The position numbers and the translations under genes were made by a program. The notes under the pieces are model-generated. The model was not told where the DNA came from, searched no databases, and was given only the letters and a program-made list of their open reading frames with translations. From the NCBI RefSeq assembly GCF_030695125.1, contig NZ_JAUYTP010000036.1:140811-204810 (forward strand): a DNA stretch of 64,000 bases, written 5' to 3'. Origin of the DNA: Allobosea sp. (lineage in GTDB: Bacteria > Pseudomonadota > Alphaproteobacteria > Rhizobiales > Beijerinckiaceae). This document shows, in pieces, positions 28,101-35,959 of the stretch; within the stretch, counting starts at the first letter, position 1; each line of letters opens with the position of its first letter.

Positions 28101-28321
28101 CCGTTGACCTCCTGCTCGATCGGCGTCGCCACGGTGGCGGCGACGACCTCAGCCGAGGCGCCGGGATAGGTGGCGGTGATCGAGACCGTCGGCGGTGCGA
28201 TCTCGGGGTACTCCGCGATCGGCAGGCCACGCTGGGCGATGGCGCCGGCGATGGTCAGAAGAACCGACAAGACGGTCGCGAAGATCGGCCGGTCGATGAA
28301 GAAATGGGCGAAACGGAACAT
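25130..28321 (-). CDS. RND efflux transporter, HAE1 family (MexF/AcrB-like)
   Basis: A 1063-residue inner-membrane proton antiporter of the hydrophobe/amphiphile efflux family. It starts MFRFAHFFIDRPIFATVLS, the typical RND N-terminus with the first helix. The proton-relay aspartates fall in GIVVDDAIVVVENVER (about residue 410), and the mirror-image second half has GLAAKNAILIVEFAKQ near 940. Twelve membrane helices and two periplasmic loops are expected. Full length. It is downstream of and co-directional with its adaptor gene (72-bp gap). The absence of an outer-membrane channel gene suggests it shares a TolC elsewhere. Confidence 0.95.
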   Translation of the reverse strand: MFRFAHFFIDRPIFATVLSVLLTIAGAIAQRGLPIAEYPEIAPPTVSITATYPGASAEVVAATVATPIEQEVNGVDDMLYIQSQSTGDGRVTINVVFKAGVDIDQAQVLVQNRVSAAEARLPADVRALGIQTRKASPDLMMVINMISPDGSRDPQYVSNYATLFVKDVLTRIDGVGNVQVFGARDFSMRIWLDPAKVSSRNLTAGDVVAALRAANVQVAAGAINQPPATTGGAFQLSVNTLGRLTDIAEFENIVVRSDANGGTIRIRDIARVELGSQDYTTNAYLDNKNAVAIGIFQRPGSNALSTAETLIATMNGMAKEFPAGLEHRIIYNPTEFIGESVSAVIRTLVEAVALVVVVVILFLQTWRAAIIPIIAIPVSLVGTFLVMSAVGISFNTISLLALVLAIGIVVDDAIVVVENVERYLAEGMTAKEAAHKTMDEVGGALLAISLVLCAVFIPTAFISGLQGTFYQQFAVTIAASTAISCFVSLTLSPAMAALLLKPHGHDAGKQHGFLYALGAPVRGFFHYFNKGFDWLSRSYGAMTSRLIRFSVILLVAYAGLIGLTAQQLSVTPTGLVPQLDRGYFIVAFQLPPGASLPRTDAVIRKATDVVLSRPGVAHAVAFAGLDGATFTIAPNTGVIFVTLSSFAERQKQHLTSDGILADLRQQMFAINEAFALVIPPPAVPGIGTGGGLKGYVQDRSGRGLPALEGATWVVAGSAGQVPGIQQPFTLFSTKTPQVFADIDRTKAEMLGVPITRVFETLSVFMGSAYINDFNLLGRTYRVTAQADNPFRLDLRDVANLKTRNTDGEMVPIGSVASFSDTTGAYRVPRYNLYPAAEVQLSMARGFSTGQGIAAIEKIAAERLPSGFGFEWTEIALQEKLAGNTAVIAFGLAVVFVFLLLAALYESWLLPLAVILIVPMCILAAMVGVNHQGLDRNILVDIGLVVLVGLAAKNAILIVEFAKQAEDEGMNRRDAAISAARTRLRPILMTSLAFILGVLPLTISTGAGAEMRQAMGIAVFSGMLGVTIFGLIFTPVFYVVVRWLADLRKTKRPAEPTHSAPAQG

Positions 28322-28393
28322 GAAATGTGTCCTGGCCTGACGTCAGGGCGGAGGGCCGGCGGCCATCCGAAGCGTGGGAGCGTAAGGCGGCCG

Positions 28394-29563
28394 TCAGTTG
28401 GTGGCGGAAGGCTTGATCTCGCCCGGCTGCGGCGTCACCGTCGCGCCCGGTCGCACCATCGGGTTGGCGAAGCCGCCGATGATGACCTGATCCTGCGGGG
28501 TGAGACCGCTGCGGATGACGCGCAGGCCGCCGCTCATCTGGCCCAGCACGATCGGCTTCGGCACGACCTTGTTCTCCGGCCCGATCGTGAGCACGATCTT
28601 GTTGGCCTGGTCGGAGACGATCACGCTGTCGGGCACGAGCAGCGCGTCGGCCTCGCCGGCGAAGACGCGCAGCCGCCCGAAGGTGCCCGGCGTCAGGAAC
28701 TGGTCGGGATTGGGGAAGACGACGCGGCCGCGGATCGTGCCCGAGCGCGCGTTCAGCGTGTTGTCGACGAAGTCGATCCGGCCGCGGCGCTTCCACTCCT
28801 GCTCGTCCGACAGGCGAACCTCGGCGACGATGCCGGATTCGCGCGAGGCGGTGGTGCGCAGGTCGTTGGCGCGGCGCTGCCAGCGCAGGTAATCGGCTTC
28901 AGACGCGTCGAAGGTGAAATAGATCGGGTCGACCGCGACGATCGTCGTCAGCAGGGTCGCGCCGGACTGGCCGCCCGCGATCAGATTGCCGGGGTCGACG
29001 CGGCGGTTCGAGATGCGGCCCGCCAGCGGCGCGCGCACCTCGGTCCATTCGAGATTGAGCTCGGCGGTCTTCAGATTGGCTTCCGCCCCCTGCTGGCTGC
29101 CGATCGCACTGTTCAGGTTGGCGCGGCGCTGGTCGACGTCGCGCGCCGTGATGGTGCGGTTCTGCGTCAGGCCCTCGGCACGCTCGACCTCGTTCTGGGC
29201 GAGCTCGACCTGGGCCTTGGCGCGGGCCACCTCGGCGCGGGCGGCATCGACCGAGAGCCGGTAGGGGCGGGGGTCGATGGTGAAGAGCAGGTCGCCCTTC
29301 TTGACGAGGTCGCCGTCCTTGAAATGCAGCGAGTCGAGGAAACCCGAGACGCGGGCCCGCACATCGACCTGTTCGCTCGCCTCGAAGCGGCCGGTGAACT
29401 CGTCCCAGTTGGTGACGCGCTGGGCGAGCGGCGCCGACACCTGAACCGGCGGAGCCGGCGGCGCGCCCTGGGCGAGCGCGCCGTGCGGCATCAGGATCGC
29501 GGACGCGACGAGCGCTGCCGCGGACCGGGCAACGAGCATCAGACCTGGACGGCGGTGGGACAT
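28394..29563 (-). CDS. RND efflux periplasmic adaptor (MexE/AcrA-like)
   Basis: A 389-residue membrane fusion protein. It has an N-terminal signal peptide ending GALAQG (about residue 32), then VDVRARVSGFLDSLHFKDGDLVKKGDLLF (first lipoyl half), a helical hairpin (about 105-165), the second lipoyl half LEWTEVRAPLAGRISNRRVDPGN, and a beta-barrel region. FTGRFEASEQVDVRARVSGFL is typical of the MexE branch. ATG 29563 has CCGGAG about 10 bases upstream; an ATG 11 codons upstream is less likely. It forms a two-gene operon with the RND pump. Confidence 0.93.
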   Translation of the reverse strand: MSHRRPGLMLVARSAAALVASAILMPHGALAQGAPPAPPVQVSAPLAQRVTNWDEFTGRFEASEQVDVRARVSGFLDSLHFKDGDLVKKGDLLFTIDPRPYRLSVDAARAEVARAKAQVELAQNEVERAEGLTQNRTITARDVDQRRANLNSAIGSQQGAEANLKTAELNLEWTEVRAPLAGRISNRRVDPGNLIAGGQSGATLLTTIVAVDPIYFTFDASEADYLRWQRRANDLRTTASRESGIVAEVRLSDEQEWKRRGRIDFVDNTLNARSGTIRGRVVFPNPDQFLTPGTFGRLRVFAGEADALLVPDSVIVSDQANKIVLTIGPENKVVPKPIVLGQMSGGLRVIRSGLTPQDQVIIGGFANPMVRPGATVTPQPGEIKPSATN

Positions 29564-29649
29564 GGCGACACTCCGGAAGGCGCTAAGCCGGCGCAATCCG
29601 GGCGGGATTGCGGGCGTTTGGGGCTAGAAGGGGACGACAGTGACGATTG

Positions 29650-29678
29650 TCAAGATCCATCACCCCTCACGATCTTGA
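29650..29678. promoter_or_regulatory. Inverted repeat between RND operon and gatB
   Basis: TCAAGATC (29650-29657) and GATCTTGA (29671-29678) form a perfect 8-bp dyad with a 13-bp spacer, 87 bp before the adaptor start and 119 bp before gatB. It could be a regulator site for the pump or a small hairpin. No local regulator gene is divergent here. Confidence 0.4.
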
Positions 29679-29796
29679 AACGAGCCACAATCGGCCACAA
29701 TCCCGCCAACCGGTGTCGGGAGCGCAACAGACGCTTGCCGCCCGCGCGTCGAGGTCGTAACCGTCAGAACAACTTTTTTGAGCCGGAAGTCCGACG

Positions 29797-31278
29797 ATGA
29801 ACGCGCATGCCCGCCCCGCCGACCCCAAGAAGCTGATCAAGGGTGCGACTGGCGATTGGGAAATCGTGATCGGCATGGAGATTCATGCACAGGTCACCTC
29901 CAACGCCAAGCTGTTTTCGGGCTCCTCGACCGCCTTCGGCGCCGAGCCCAACGCCCATGTCAGCCTCGTCGACGCCGCCATGCCCGGCATGCTGCCGGTG
30001 ATCAACGCCGAATGCGTCCGCCAGGCGGTCCGCACCGGGCTCGGCCTCAACGCGCAGGTCAACAAGCGTTCGGTCTTCGACCGGAAGAACTATTTCTATC
30101 CGGACCTGCCGCAGGGCTACCAGATCAGCCAGTACAAGAGCCCGATCATCGGCGAGGGCGAGATCGTCGTCGATCTCTCGCCGACCGAGCAGATCACCGT
30201 GGGCATCGAGCGGCTGCATCTCGAGCAGGACGCCGGCAAGTCGATCCACGACCAGCATCCGACCATGAGCTTCGTCGATCTCAACCGCTCCGGCGTCGCC
30301 CTGATGGAGATCGTCTCGCGGCCGGACCTGCGCTCGGCCGACGAGGCGCGGGCCTTCGTCACCAAGCTGCGCACCATCCTGCGCTATCTCGGCACCTGCG
30401 ACGGCGACATGGAGAAGGGCAATCTGCGCGCCGACGTCAACGTGTCCGTCCGCAAGCCCGGCGCGGAACTCGGCACGCGCTGCGAGATCAAGAACGTCAA
30501 CTCGATCCGCTTCATCGGCCAGGCGGTCGAGGTCGAGGCGCGCCGCCAGATCGGCATCCTCGAGGATGGCGGCACGATCGACCAGGAGACCCGCCTCTAT
30601 GATCCCGCCAAATCCGAGACGCGCTCGATGCGCTCCAAGGAAGAGGCGCATGACTACCGCTATTTCCCCGATCCCGATTTGCTGCCGCTCGAATTCGACG
30701 ACGCCTTCGTCGCCGAGCTGAAGGCGCATCTGCCGGAGCTGCCGGACGCCAAGAAGGCCCGCTTCATCGCGCAGTACGGCCTCTCGCCCTATGACGCCTC
30801 GGTGCTGGTCGCCGAGCGCGAGCAGGCCGACTATTTCGAGGCGGTGGCGACCGGGCGCGACGGCAAGGCCGCGGCCAACTGGGTCATCAACGAGCTGTTC
30901 GGGCGCCTCAACAAGGAGGGGCAGGACGTCACGACCTCGCCGGTCTCCGCCGCCCAGCTCGGTGGCCTCGTCGATCTGATCGGCGAGGGCGTCATCTCCG
31001 GGCGCATCGCCAAGGATCTGTTCGAGATCCTCTGGAGCGAGGGTGGTGATCCCCGCGAGATCGTCGAGGCCCGCGGCATGAAGCAGGTCACCGATACAGG
31101 GGCGATCGAGAAGGCGGTGGACGAGCTGATCGCCGCCAATCCCGACAAGGTCGAGCAGGTCAAGGCCAAGCCGACCATGCTGGGCTGGTTCGTCGGCCAG
31201 GCGATGAAGGCCTCGGGCGGCAAGGCCAACCCGCAGGCACTGAACGAGATCCTGAAGGCGAAGCTGGGGATCGAGTGA
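29797..31278 (+). CDS. gatB: Glu/Asp-tRNA amidotransferase subunit B
   Basis: A 493-residue kinase-like subunit that phosphorylates the tRNA-bound Glu or Asp before amidation. The opening [13 protein letters not shown] and the block [15 protein letters not shown] are signatures, as is [17 protein letters not shown]. The C-terminal YqeY-like tail domain (about 350-493) binds tRNA. Full length. The stop codon overlaps the start of the next ORF by one base, so the XRE-GIY-YIG gene may be translated by re-initiation. Confidence 0.97.
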   Translation: MNAHARPADPKKLIKGATGDWEIVIGMEIHAQVTSNAKLFSGSSTAFGAEPNAHVSLVDAAMPGMLPVINAECVRQAVRTGLGLNAQVNKRSVFDRKNYFYPDLPQGYQISQYKSPIIGEGEIVVDLSPTEQITVGIERLHLEQDAGKSIHDQHPTMSFVDLNRSGVALMEIVSRPDLRSADEARAFVTKLRTILRYLGTCDGDMEKGNLRADVNVSVRKPGAELGTRCEIKNVNSIRFIGQAVEVEARRQIGILEDGGTIDQETRLYDPAKSETRSMRSKEEAHDYRYFPDPDLLPLEFDDAFVAELKAHLPELPDAKKARFIAQYGLSPYDASVLVAEREQADYFEAVATGRDGKAAANWVINELFGRLNKEGQDVTTSPVSAAQLGGLVDLIGEGVISGRIAKDLFEILWSEGGDPREIVEARGMKQVTDTGAIEKAVDELIAANPDKVEQVKAKPTMLGWFVGQAMKASGGKANPQALNEILKAKLGIE

Positions 31279-31853
31279 TGTCAGAGGACTATCAGCCGGA
31301 GATCGTCTTGGAAGAGGGGCCAAGCCCCTTTGGCCGTTGGCTTCAATCGGAACGGCTCGGCAAGGGCCTAACTGTTGAAGCGCTAGCTGATAAATCCGGC
31401 GTTTCAATGCCTGCAATCTACAATATTGAGGCGGGCAGAACTCAAAATCCAATTGCGGCCACTCGCAATAAACTTGAGCAAGCACTACAATCATCGACGC
31501 CGCAGGCAATCATTGACGAAGAGAAGTTAAGTACCTCAATTAATCAGCTAGGATCGCTCGAAGATTTCGATCCTCATGAAATAAACTCAATACCTGCTGA
31601 GTCGGGTGTCTACGTTTTTTATGACATCAGTGACCGTCCTGTGTATGTTGGGCGTTCAAAAGATATGAGAAGACGTATCCGTCAACACCAGGACAGATTT
31701 TGGTTCAAGAGACCAATTGTTGAAAGGGGTTCTCTAATCAGGATCGGTGACGCTGGACTGATCAAGCAGATCGAAGAAATATTAATTCGATTCCTAAAAT
31801 CAAACGCCGTTTTGAATCAGAATCTTGTTGATAGAGACTTGTCCGATGATTAA
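31278..31853 (+). CDS. XRE helix-turn-helix fused to GIY-YIG nuclease domain
   Basis: A 191-residue two-domain protein. Residues about 18-72 are an XRE/Cro-type HTH (FGRWLQSERLGKGLTVEALA, recognition helix around SMPAIYNIEAGR). Residues about 106-185 are a GIY-YIG domain: G110-V-Y112, Y123-V-G125, R134, E166 or E167, and an Asn near 180-182 are positioned as in active family members. The gene is visibly AT-richer than its neighbours and uses rare codons for this genome (ATA, TTA, AGA), so it looks acquired. It starts at the overlapping gatB stop. It could be a regulator, an anti-phage effector or a site-specific nuclease; the domains suggest DNA targeting but no function is shown. Confidence 0.85.
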   Translation: MSEDYQPEIVLEEGPSPFGRWLQSERLGKGLTVEALADKSGVSMPAIYNIEAGRTQNPIAATRNKLEQALQSSTPQAIIDEEKLSTSINQLGSLEDFDPHEINSIPAESGVYVFYDISDRPVYVGRSKDMRRRIRQHQDRFWFKRPIVERGSLIRIGDAGLIKQIEEILIRFLKSNAVLNQNLVDRDLSDD

Positions 31854-31877
31854 CGGTTCTTTGTTTAGACTGGTAAG

Positions 31878-32384
31878 ATGACCCCCGCCGATCTCGTCAT
31901 TCGCGACGCCGAGGCCGCCGATCTGCCGGCGGTGCGGGCGTTGCTGGTCGAGACCTGGCACGCCACCTATGACGGGATCTATGGCTGGCAGCGCGTCGCC
32001 GAGATCACGACGGCCTGGCACTCGCTCGAAAATCTCACCGCCCAACTCGACCGCGAAGGCGGGGCCTTCCTCGTCGCGCTGGTCAAAGACGAGGTCATCG
32101 CCACCGCCTCGGCGCGGATCGAGCCGGACCGGGCGGCGCTGCTGACGCGGCTCTATGTCTTGCCGCCCTGGCAGGGCGTCGGCATCGGCCGCACCTTGCT
32201 GCAGGTCACGCTGGCCTGCTTCCCGCAGGCGCCGGTGGCCCGGCTCGAGGTCGAGAGCCAGAACGAGCCGGCGATCGCCTTCTACGAGCGAATGGGCTTC
32301 TTCCTGCAGCGCCAGGCCCGCTTCGACGGCCGTGACGACACCCCCAACACGCTGCTGATGGCCAAGCGCCTCTTCGCCGCATAG
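31878..32384 (+). CDS. GNAT-family N-acetyltransferase
   Basis: A 168-residue acetyltransferase. The acetyl-CoA loop appears as LYVLPPWQGVGIGRTLL (about residues 92-108), followed by VARLEVESQNEPAIAFYERMGF (about 121-142), the typical GNAT motif B. The N-terminal segment DLVIRDAEAADLPAVRALL is also normal. GC and codon use return to the genome norm here, unlike the preceding gene. Substrate unknown. Confidence 0.88.
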   Translation: MTPADLVIRDAEAADLPAVRALLVETWHATYDGIYGWQRVAEITTAWHSLENLTAQLDREGGAFLVALVKDEVIATASARIEPDRAALLTRLYVLPPWQGVGIGRTLLQVTLACFPQAPVARLEVESQNEPAIAFYERMGFFLQRQARFDGRDDTPNTLLMAKRLFAA

Positions 32385-32492
32385 CTGCAGCCGCAACCGG
32401 CCTGTGCGTCCACGCCGGTTGCCGCGGCGCGCCCGCCATGCCTCACTCTCCCCCAAGCCGCGCCAAAGCGGCACGTTCAGGGAGAGAAGACC

Positions 32493-33647
32493 ATGCAGCG
32501 CCAGCCCATCCGCGTCGCGACCTATGACGGCCCCGGCGGCAAGCCGACCATCCGGGAGGTGCCCTGGCCGGCGGTCCCGGCCAAGGCGGCGCTGATCCAG
32601 ATTGGCGCCTGCGGCGTCTGCGGCACCGACCAGCACATCCTCAAGGGCCATTGGCCCAAGCAGCTGCCCTGGCCCTTCACGCTCGGCCACGAGATCGGCG
32701 GTGTCATCGTCGAGAAGGGGGCGGATTTCACCGAGGACTTCATGGGCAAGCCGCTCGATGTCGGCTCCAAGGTGATGATCCCGCCACTGATGCCCTGCGG
32801 GCACTGCCATTACTGCCTGCACTACCCCGAGAGCGCCAACAAATGCCTGACGCCGGTCTATTACGGGCGCTATCTCGGCTTCGACAAGGCGCCGCATCTC
32901 TGGGGCGGCTGGGCCGAATATGTCTATGTCGACCTCGAGATGCTGCCCGGCACCAAAATCTACAAGCTGCCCGACGACATGTCGCTGCGGCTGGGCGCTC
33001 TGTCCGAGCCGATGACCTCCTGCATCCGCGCCTTCAACCGGGCCAAGCGCGCCGGCGGCTTCAACTGGGGCGACACGGTGGTGATCCAGGGCTCGGGGCC
33101 GATCGGCATCCTGGCGATCGCCGCCGCGCAGGAGATGGGCGCCGGCCGCGTCATCTGCGTCGGCGCGCCGGAGGAGCCGCGCCTGGCGCTTGCCCGCAAG
33201 TTCGGCGCCGAGGCGACGGTCGACCTGGAGGAATACACCACGCCTGAGGCGCGCATCGCCCGCGTCCGCGAGATCGTCGGCGGGTTCGGCGCCGATCTGG
33301 TGATGGACTGCTCCGGCCATCCCACGGCCGGGCCCGAGGGCATCGAGTTCCTGCGCGACGGCGGCACCTATGTCGAGATGGGGCAGTTCACCGATGCGGG
33401 CTCGATACAGACCAACTGGCACCGCATCTGCACCAAGGATCTGAACGTGCTCGGCTCCTGGGCCTTCACCGGCAACGACCTGCCGCTCGGTGTCGACATG
33501 CTCTACCGCGCCCGCGACAAATACCCCTTCCTGGAGATGCAGACGATCTACCCCTTCACCGAGGCCGGCGTGACCCAGGCCGTCGCCGATGCGATGGCGA
33601 TGAAGACGGTGAAGTCCACCATCGTTCCGTTCCCGGAGCTGGTCTGA
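32493..33647 (+). CDS. Zinc-dependent alcohol dehydrogenase family protein
   Basis: A 384-residue medium-chain dehydrogenase. Catalytic zinc ligands C43 and H66-E67 are in GACGVCGTDQ and LGHEIGG. The structural zinc cysteines are C102, C105, C108 and C118, with a loop slightly longer than usual. The nucleotide fold is VVIQGSGPIGILAIAAA (about 195-211). AGGGAGA precedes ATG 32493. Substrate unknown: candidates are polyols, threonine-like or aromatic alcohols. No partner genes. Confidence 0.9.
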   Translation: MQRQPIRVATYDGPGGKPTIREVPWPAVPAKAALIQIGACGVCGTDQHILKGHWPKQLPWPFTLGHEIGGVIVEKGADFTEDFMGKPLDVGSKVMIPPLMPCGHCHYCLHYPESANKCLTPVYYGRYLGFDKAPHLWGGWAEYVYVDLEMLPGTKIYKLPDDMSLRLGALSEPMTSCIRAFNRAKRAGGFNWGDTVVIQGSGPIGILAIAAAQEMGAGRVICVGAPEEPRLALARKFGAEATVDLEEYTTPEARIARVREIVGGFGADLVMDCSGHPTAGPEGIEFLRDGGTYVEMGQFTDAGSIQTNWHRICTKDLNVLGSWAFTGNDLPLGVDMLYRARDKYPFLEMQTIYPFTEAGVTQAVADAMAMKTVKSTIVPFPELV

Positions 33648-33684
33648 TAGAGCGGCGTCTCGCCTCCACCGGACGGGACGCCGC

Positions 33685-34176
33685 ATGACCACCTCGACCC
33701 AGATCGCCACCGCGGTCACCATCCGCCGTGCCCGACGCGAGGATGTGGAGCGCATCGCCGAGCTGATCATGCTCGGCGCCGCCACGCAGACGATGACGGC
33801 CGACGCGATCCGCGCGGAGGCGCGCCACCCCGGCTATGCCGAGGCCTTCGCCGCGGTCGAGGCCTCCGCGCATGACGCGCTCTTCGTCGCCGAGGAGGCG
33901 GGGGGCCTGGTCGTTGGCACCTTCCAGGTCACGCTGATCCCCGGGCTGGTGGCGCGGGGGCGGATGCGGGCCAAGTTCGAGAGCGTCCATGTCGCGCCCG
34001 AGCGGCGCGGCCATGGCATCGGCCGGGTCATGATCGCCCATGCGCTCGCCTTCGCGCGCGAGCACGGCGCCGGCATGGCCGAGCTCAGCTCCAACAAGTC
34101 GCGCCTCGACGCGCACCGCTTCTATGTCGGGCTCGGCTTCGCGCAGAGCCATGAGGGCTTCAAGATCGAGCTGTGA
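33685..34176 (+). CDS. GNAT-family N-acetyltransferase
   Basis: A 163-residue acetyltransferase with the acetyl-CoA loop ESVHVAPERRGHGIGRVMI (about 96-114) and the C-terminal NKSRLDAHRFYVGLGFAQSHEGFKI, a form shared with the YhbS-like branch of GNAT proteins. Substrate unknown. It lies 37 bp after the alcohol dehydrogenase, so a joint transcript is possible. Confidence 0.88.
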   Translation: MTTSTQIATAVTIRRARREDVERIAELIMLGAATQTMTADAIRAEARHPGYAEAFAAVEASAHDALFVAEEAGGLVVGTFQVTLIPGLVARGRMRAKFESVHVAPERRGHGIGRVMIAHALAFAREHGAGMAELSSNKSRLDAHRFYVGLGFAQSHEGFKIEL

Positions 34177-34306
34177 CCGGCGCCGCGGGCGGGCGAGATC
34201 ACGAACGGGCGATGCAACCCACGCAGGGCGGCCCGGCTCTTTCTCCCGCGCGAGAAGCGGCCTAAACATCGCGCTTCCTCCTCTGCATCAGGGACCGGGA
34301 CACGCC

Positions 34307-35014
34307 ATGTCAGCCAGCCAGAGCAAGCCGATCGAACTCCATTACTGGCCGACCCCGAACGGCTGGAAGATCACCATCATGCTGGAGGAATGCGGGCTGC
34401 CCTACACGGTCATCCCCGTGAACATCGGCAAGGGCGATCAGTTCAAGCCGGACTTCCTGGCGATCGCCCCCAACAACCGCATGCCGGCGATCGTCGATCC
34501 CGAGGGGCCGGACGGCCAGCCGATCTCGGTCTTCGAATCAGGCGCGATCCTGCAATATCTCGGCCGCAAGACCGGCCAGTTCTACCCCGTCGACGAGCGC
34601 GGCCGCGTCGCCGTCGACGAATGGCTGTTCTGGCAGATGGGCGGCTTCGGCCCGATGCTCGGCCAGACCCATCATTTCCGCATCTATGCGCCCGAGAGGG
34701 TGCCGTATGCGATCGACCGCTACACCAACGAGACGAACCGGCTCTACGGCGTGCTGAACAAGCGGCTCGAGGGCCGCGACTATATCTGCGGCGATTACTC
34801 CATCGCCGACATGGCCTGCATCGGCTGGGCCCGCGGCTGGGAAAAGCAGGGCCAGGACATCAAGCAGTTCCCCCATGTCGCGCGCTGGATCGAGACGATG
34901 ATGGCGCGCCCGGCCGTGGCGCGCGGCCTCAAGGTCGGCGAGGCCCTGCGCAACCCCGCCGGCATCTCCACGCCCGAGGAAAAGGCGATCCTCTTCGGCC
35001 AGAAGGCGCGCTGA
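34307..35014 (+). CDS. Glutathione S-transferase family protein (Ure2p/YfcG-like)
   Basis: A 235-residue GST. The N-terminal thioredoxin-fold domain begins IELHYWPTPNGWKITIMLEE with the Asn of the TPNGWK motif typical of the Nu/YfcG class. Downstream are PNNRMPAIVD (cis-Pro) and FESGAILQYLG (Glu-Ser binding glutathione, about 73-83). The C-terminal helical domain has YICGDYSIADMACIGWARG. Such enzymes reduce disulfides with glutathione rather than conjugate. ATG 34307. No obvious operon partner. Confidence 0.92.
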   Translation: MSASQSKPIELHYWPTPNGWKITIMLEECGLPYTVIPVNIGKGDQFKPDFLAIAPNNRMPAIVDPEGPDGQPISVFESGAILQYLGRKTGQFYPVDERGRVAVDEWLFWQMGGFGPMLGQTHHFRIYAPERVPYAIDRYTNETNRLYGVLNKRLEGRDYICGDYSIADMACIGWARGWEKQGQDIKQFPHVARWIETMMARPAVARGLKVGEALRNPAGISTPEEKAILFGQKAR

Positions 35015-35035
35015 GCCTCATCCACCCCTCCGCGC

Positions 35036-35138
35036 GTCATCCTGGACAAGCGGCGAAGCCGCGCCGGCCGGGATCCATCCTAGGACTGGACAGCGCCCCA
35101 TGATGGATCCCGGTCGGCCTTCGGCCGCCCAGGATGAC
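35036..35138. repeat. Intergenic palindromic repeat, copy C
   Basis: About 103 bp from GTCATCCTGG to CCAGGATGAC, with CCGGGATCCATCCTAGGA and TGATGGATCCCGG inside. It is a diverged relative of the GTCATCCCGGG family, lying after the GST gene. Confidence 0.75.
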
Positions 35139-35178
35139 GGGGTTGGTTCGGTAGGGATGACCACCAGCACCGCGCACC

Positions 35179-35211
35179 AAAAGCCCCGATCGGCCTCAGG
35201 CCGCGGGGTTT
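35179..35211 (-). terminator. Probable minus-strand terminator
   Basis: On the minus strand AAACCCCG...CGGGGCTTTT encloses an inner GGCC/GGCC hairpin with a three-base loop; a run of four T follows. It lies 350 bp beyond the end of the nearest minus-strand gene, which suggests either a long 3' tail or an RNA gene between them. Confidence 0.5.
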
Positions 35212-35219
35212 CGCATCAT

Positions 35220-35560
35220 TGTCCCCGAGGGGATGCGCGGAGCCGGGTGGCGCGCGGACTGAAGCCGCGTGCCGATGTCGAGTGTCGATGTCGAGGTGTC
35301 GATGCAGCGCCGATCTCGCGCCGCCCGGCTCCGCGCGCGGGGATTTTGGGCGTTGCGGCCGTTCGTCCCTGACGAGGGGACTTACCACCGCTCGACCTCC
35401 GGGAGCCCCCGCCCGCGACGGCGACGCCTCCCGAAACCCGCCACCACACCCGGCCGCACGATGCCTCGCGACAGCCCCCTTGGTCGGGTGCAGCGGGGGC
35501 AGGATAGGCACAGCTCGGAGCGGCGGGGATAACCCGCCCGAGGCGGGGCCGGGAAATCGC
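35220..35560. other. Structured intergenic region, no convincing gene
   Basis: About 340 bp between the minus-strand terminator and the DUF2147 gene. GCGCGGAGCCGGGTGGCGCG (35235 onward) pairs with CGCGCCGCCCGGCTCCGCGC (35317 onward) at 19 of 20 positions, spanning a loop with short direct repeats GTCGATGTCGA. Open frames here are GC-rich, Arg/Pro-rich noise. It may be a structured 3' UTR or a small RNA on the minus strand. Confidence 0.4.
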
Positions 35561-35959
35561 TCAGTTCGCCCGGTTCCAGTTCACCGAGCGGCAGATCAGA
35601 CCGCCCAGCACGCAGCCCGAGGTGGTGAGCTTGTCGCCGGCCAGCGTCATCGTGCCGGAGTAGGTCTTGCCGTCTTCCGGGTTGAAGGCGCTGCCGCTCC
35701 ATTTGCCGTCGCCGGACGGCTTCATGTCGTAGAAGATGCGCTGGCCGACCTTGGCCGGGCCGCTGGTATCCTTGAGCCAGGCCAGCGTGCCGCACATCGC
35801 CTCGCCGCATTTGGCGAAGCGCACGCGCGAGGCGCCGCTCTCGCGCAGCCAGGTGCCGCCGACGTCCTGCGCGAGCGCAGCGCCGCTTGCCGTCAGTCCG
35901 AAGGCGATGAGGCTAAGGCCGGCCAGCCGGGCCCGAGGGGCGCGTGATCCGTAAGGCAT
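35561..35959 (-). CDS. DUF2147-family secreted protein
   Basis: A 132-residue exported protein: signal peptide to ALAQD (about residue 30), then GGTWLRESGASRVRFAKCGEAMCGTLAWLKD and the C-terminal YSGTMTLAGDKLTTSGCVLGGLICRSVNW, the conserved core of DUF2147 proteins (small lipocalin-like periplasmic proteins). Four cysteines could form two disulfides. A GGGAGGA site lies just before ATG 35959; upstream frame continuation is not supported. Function unknown. Confidence 0.87.
   Translation of the reverse strand: MPYGSRAPRARLAGLSLIAFGLTASGAALAQDVGGTWLRESGASRVRFAKCGEAMCGTLAWLKDTSGPAKVGQRIFYDMKPSGDGKWSGSAFNPEDGKTYSGTMTLAGDKLTTSGCVLGGLICRSVNWNRAN

Noticed and set aside
25100..29800. Very long plus-strand ORF (1566 codons) opposite the RND operon
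   Set aside because: It is the antisense shadow of two clear genes with family motifs on the minus strand; the translation is Arg/Asp/Gly-rich with no domain.
35080..35511. 143-codon minus-strand ORF in the gap after the GST gene
   Set aside because: It runs through palindromic repeat C and low-complexity Arg/Pro sequence with no ribosome site or domain.
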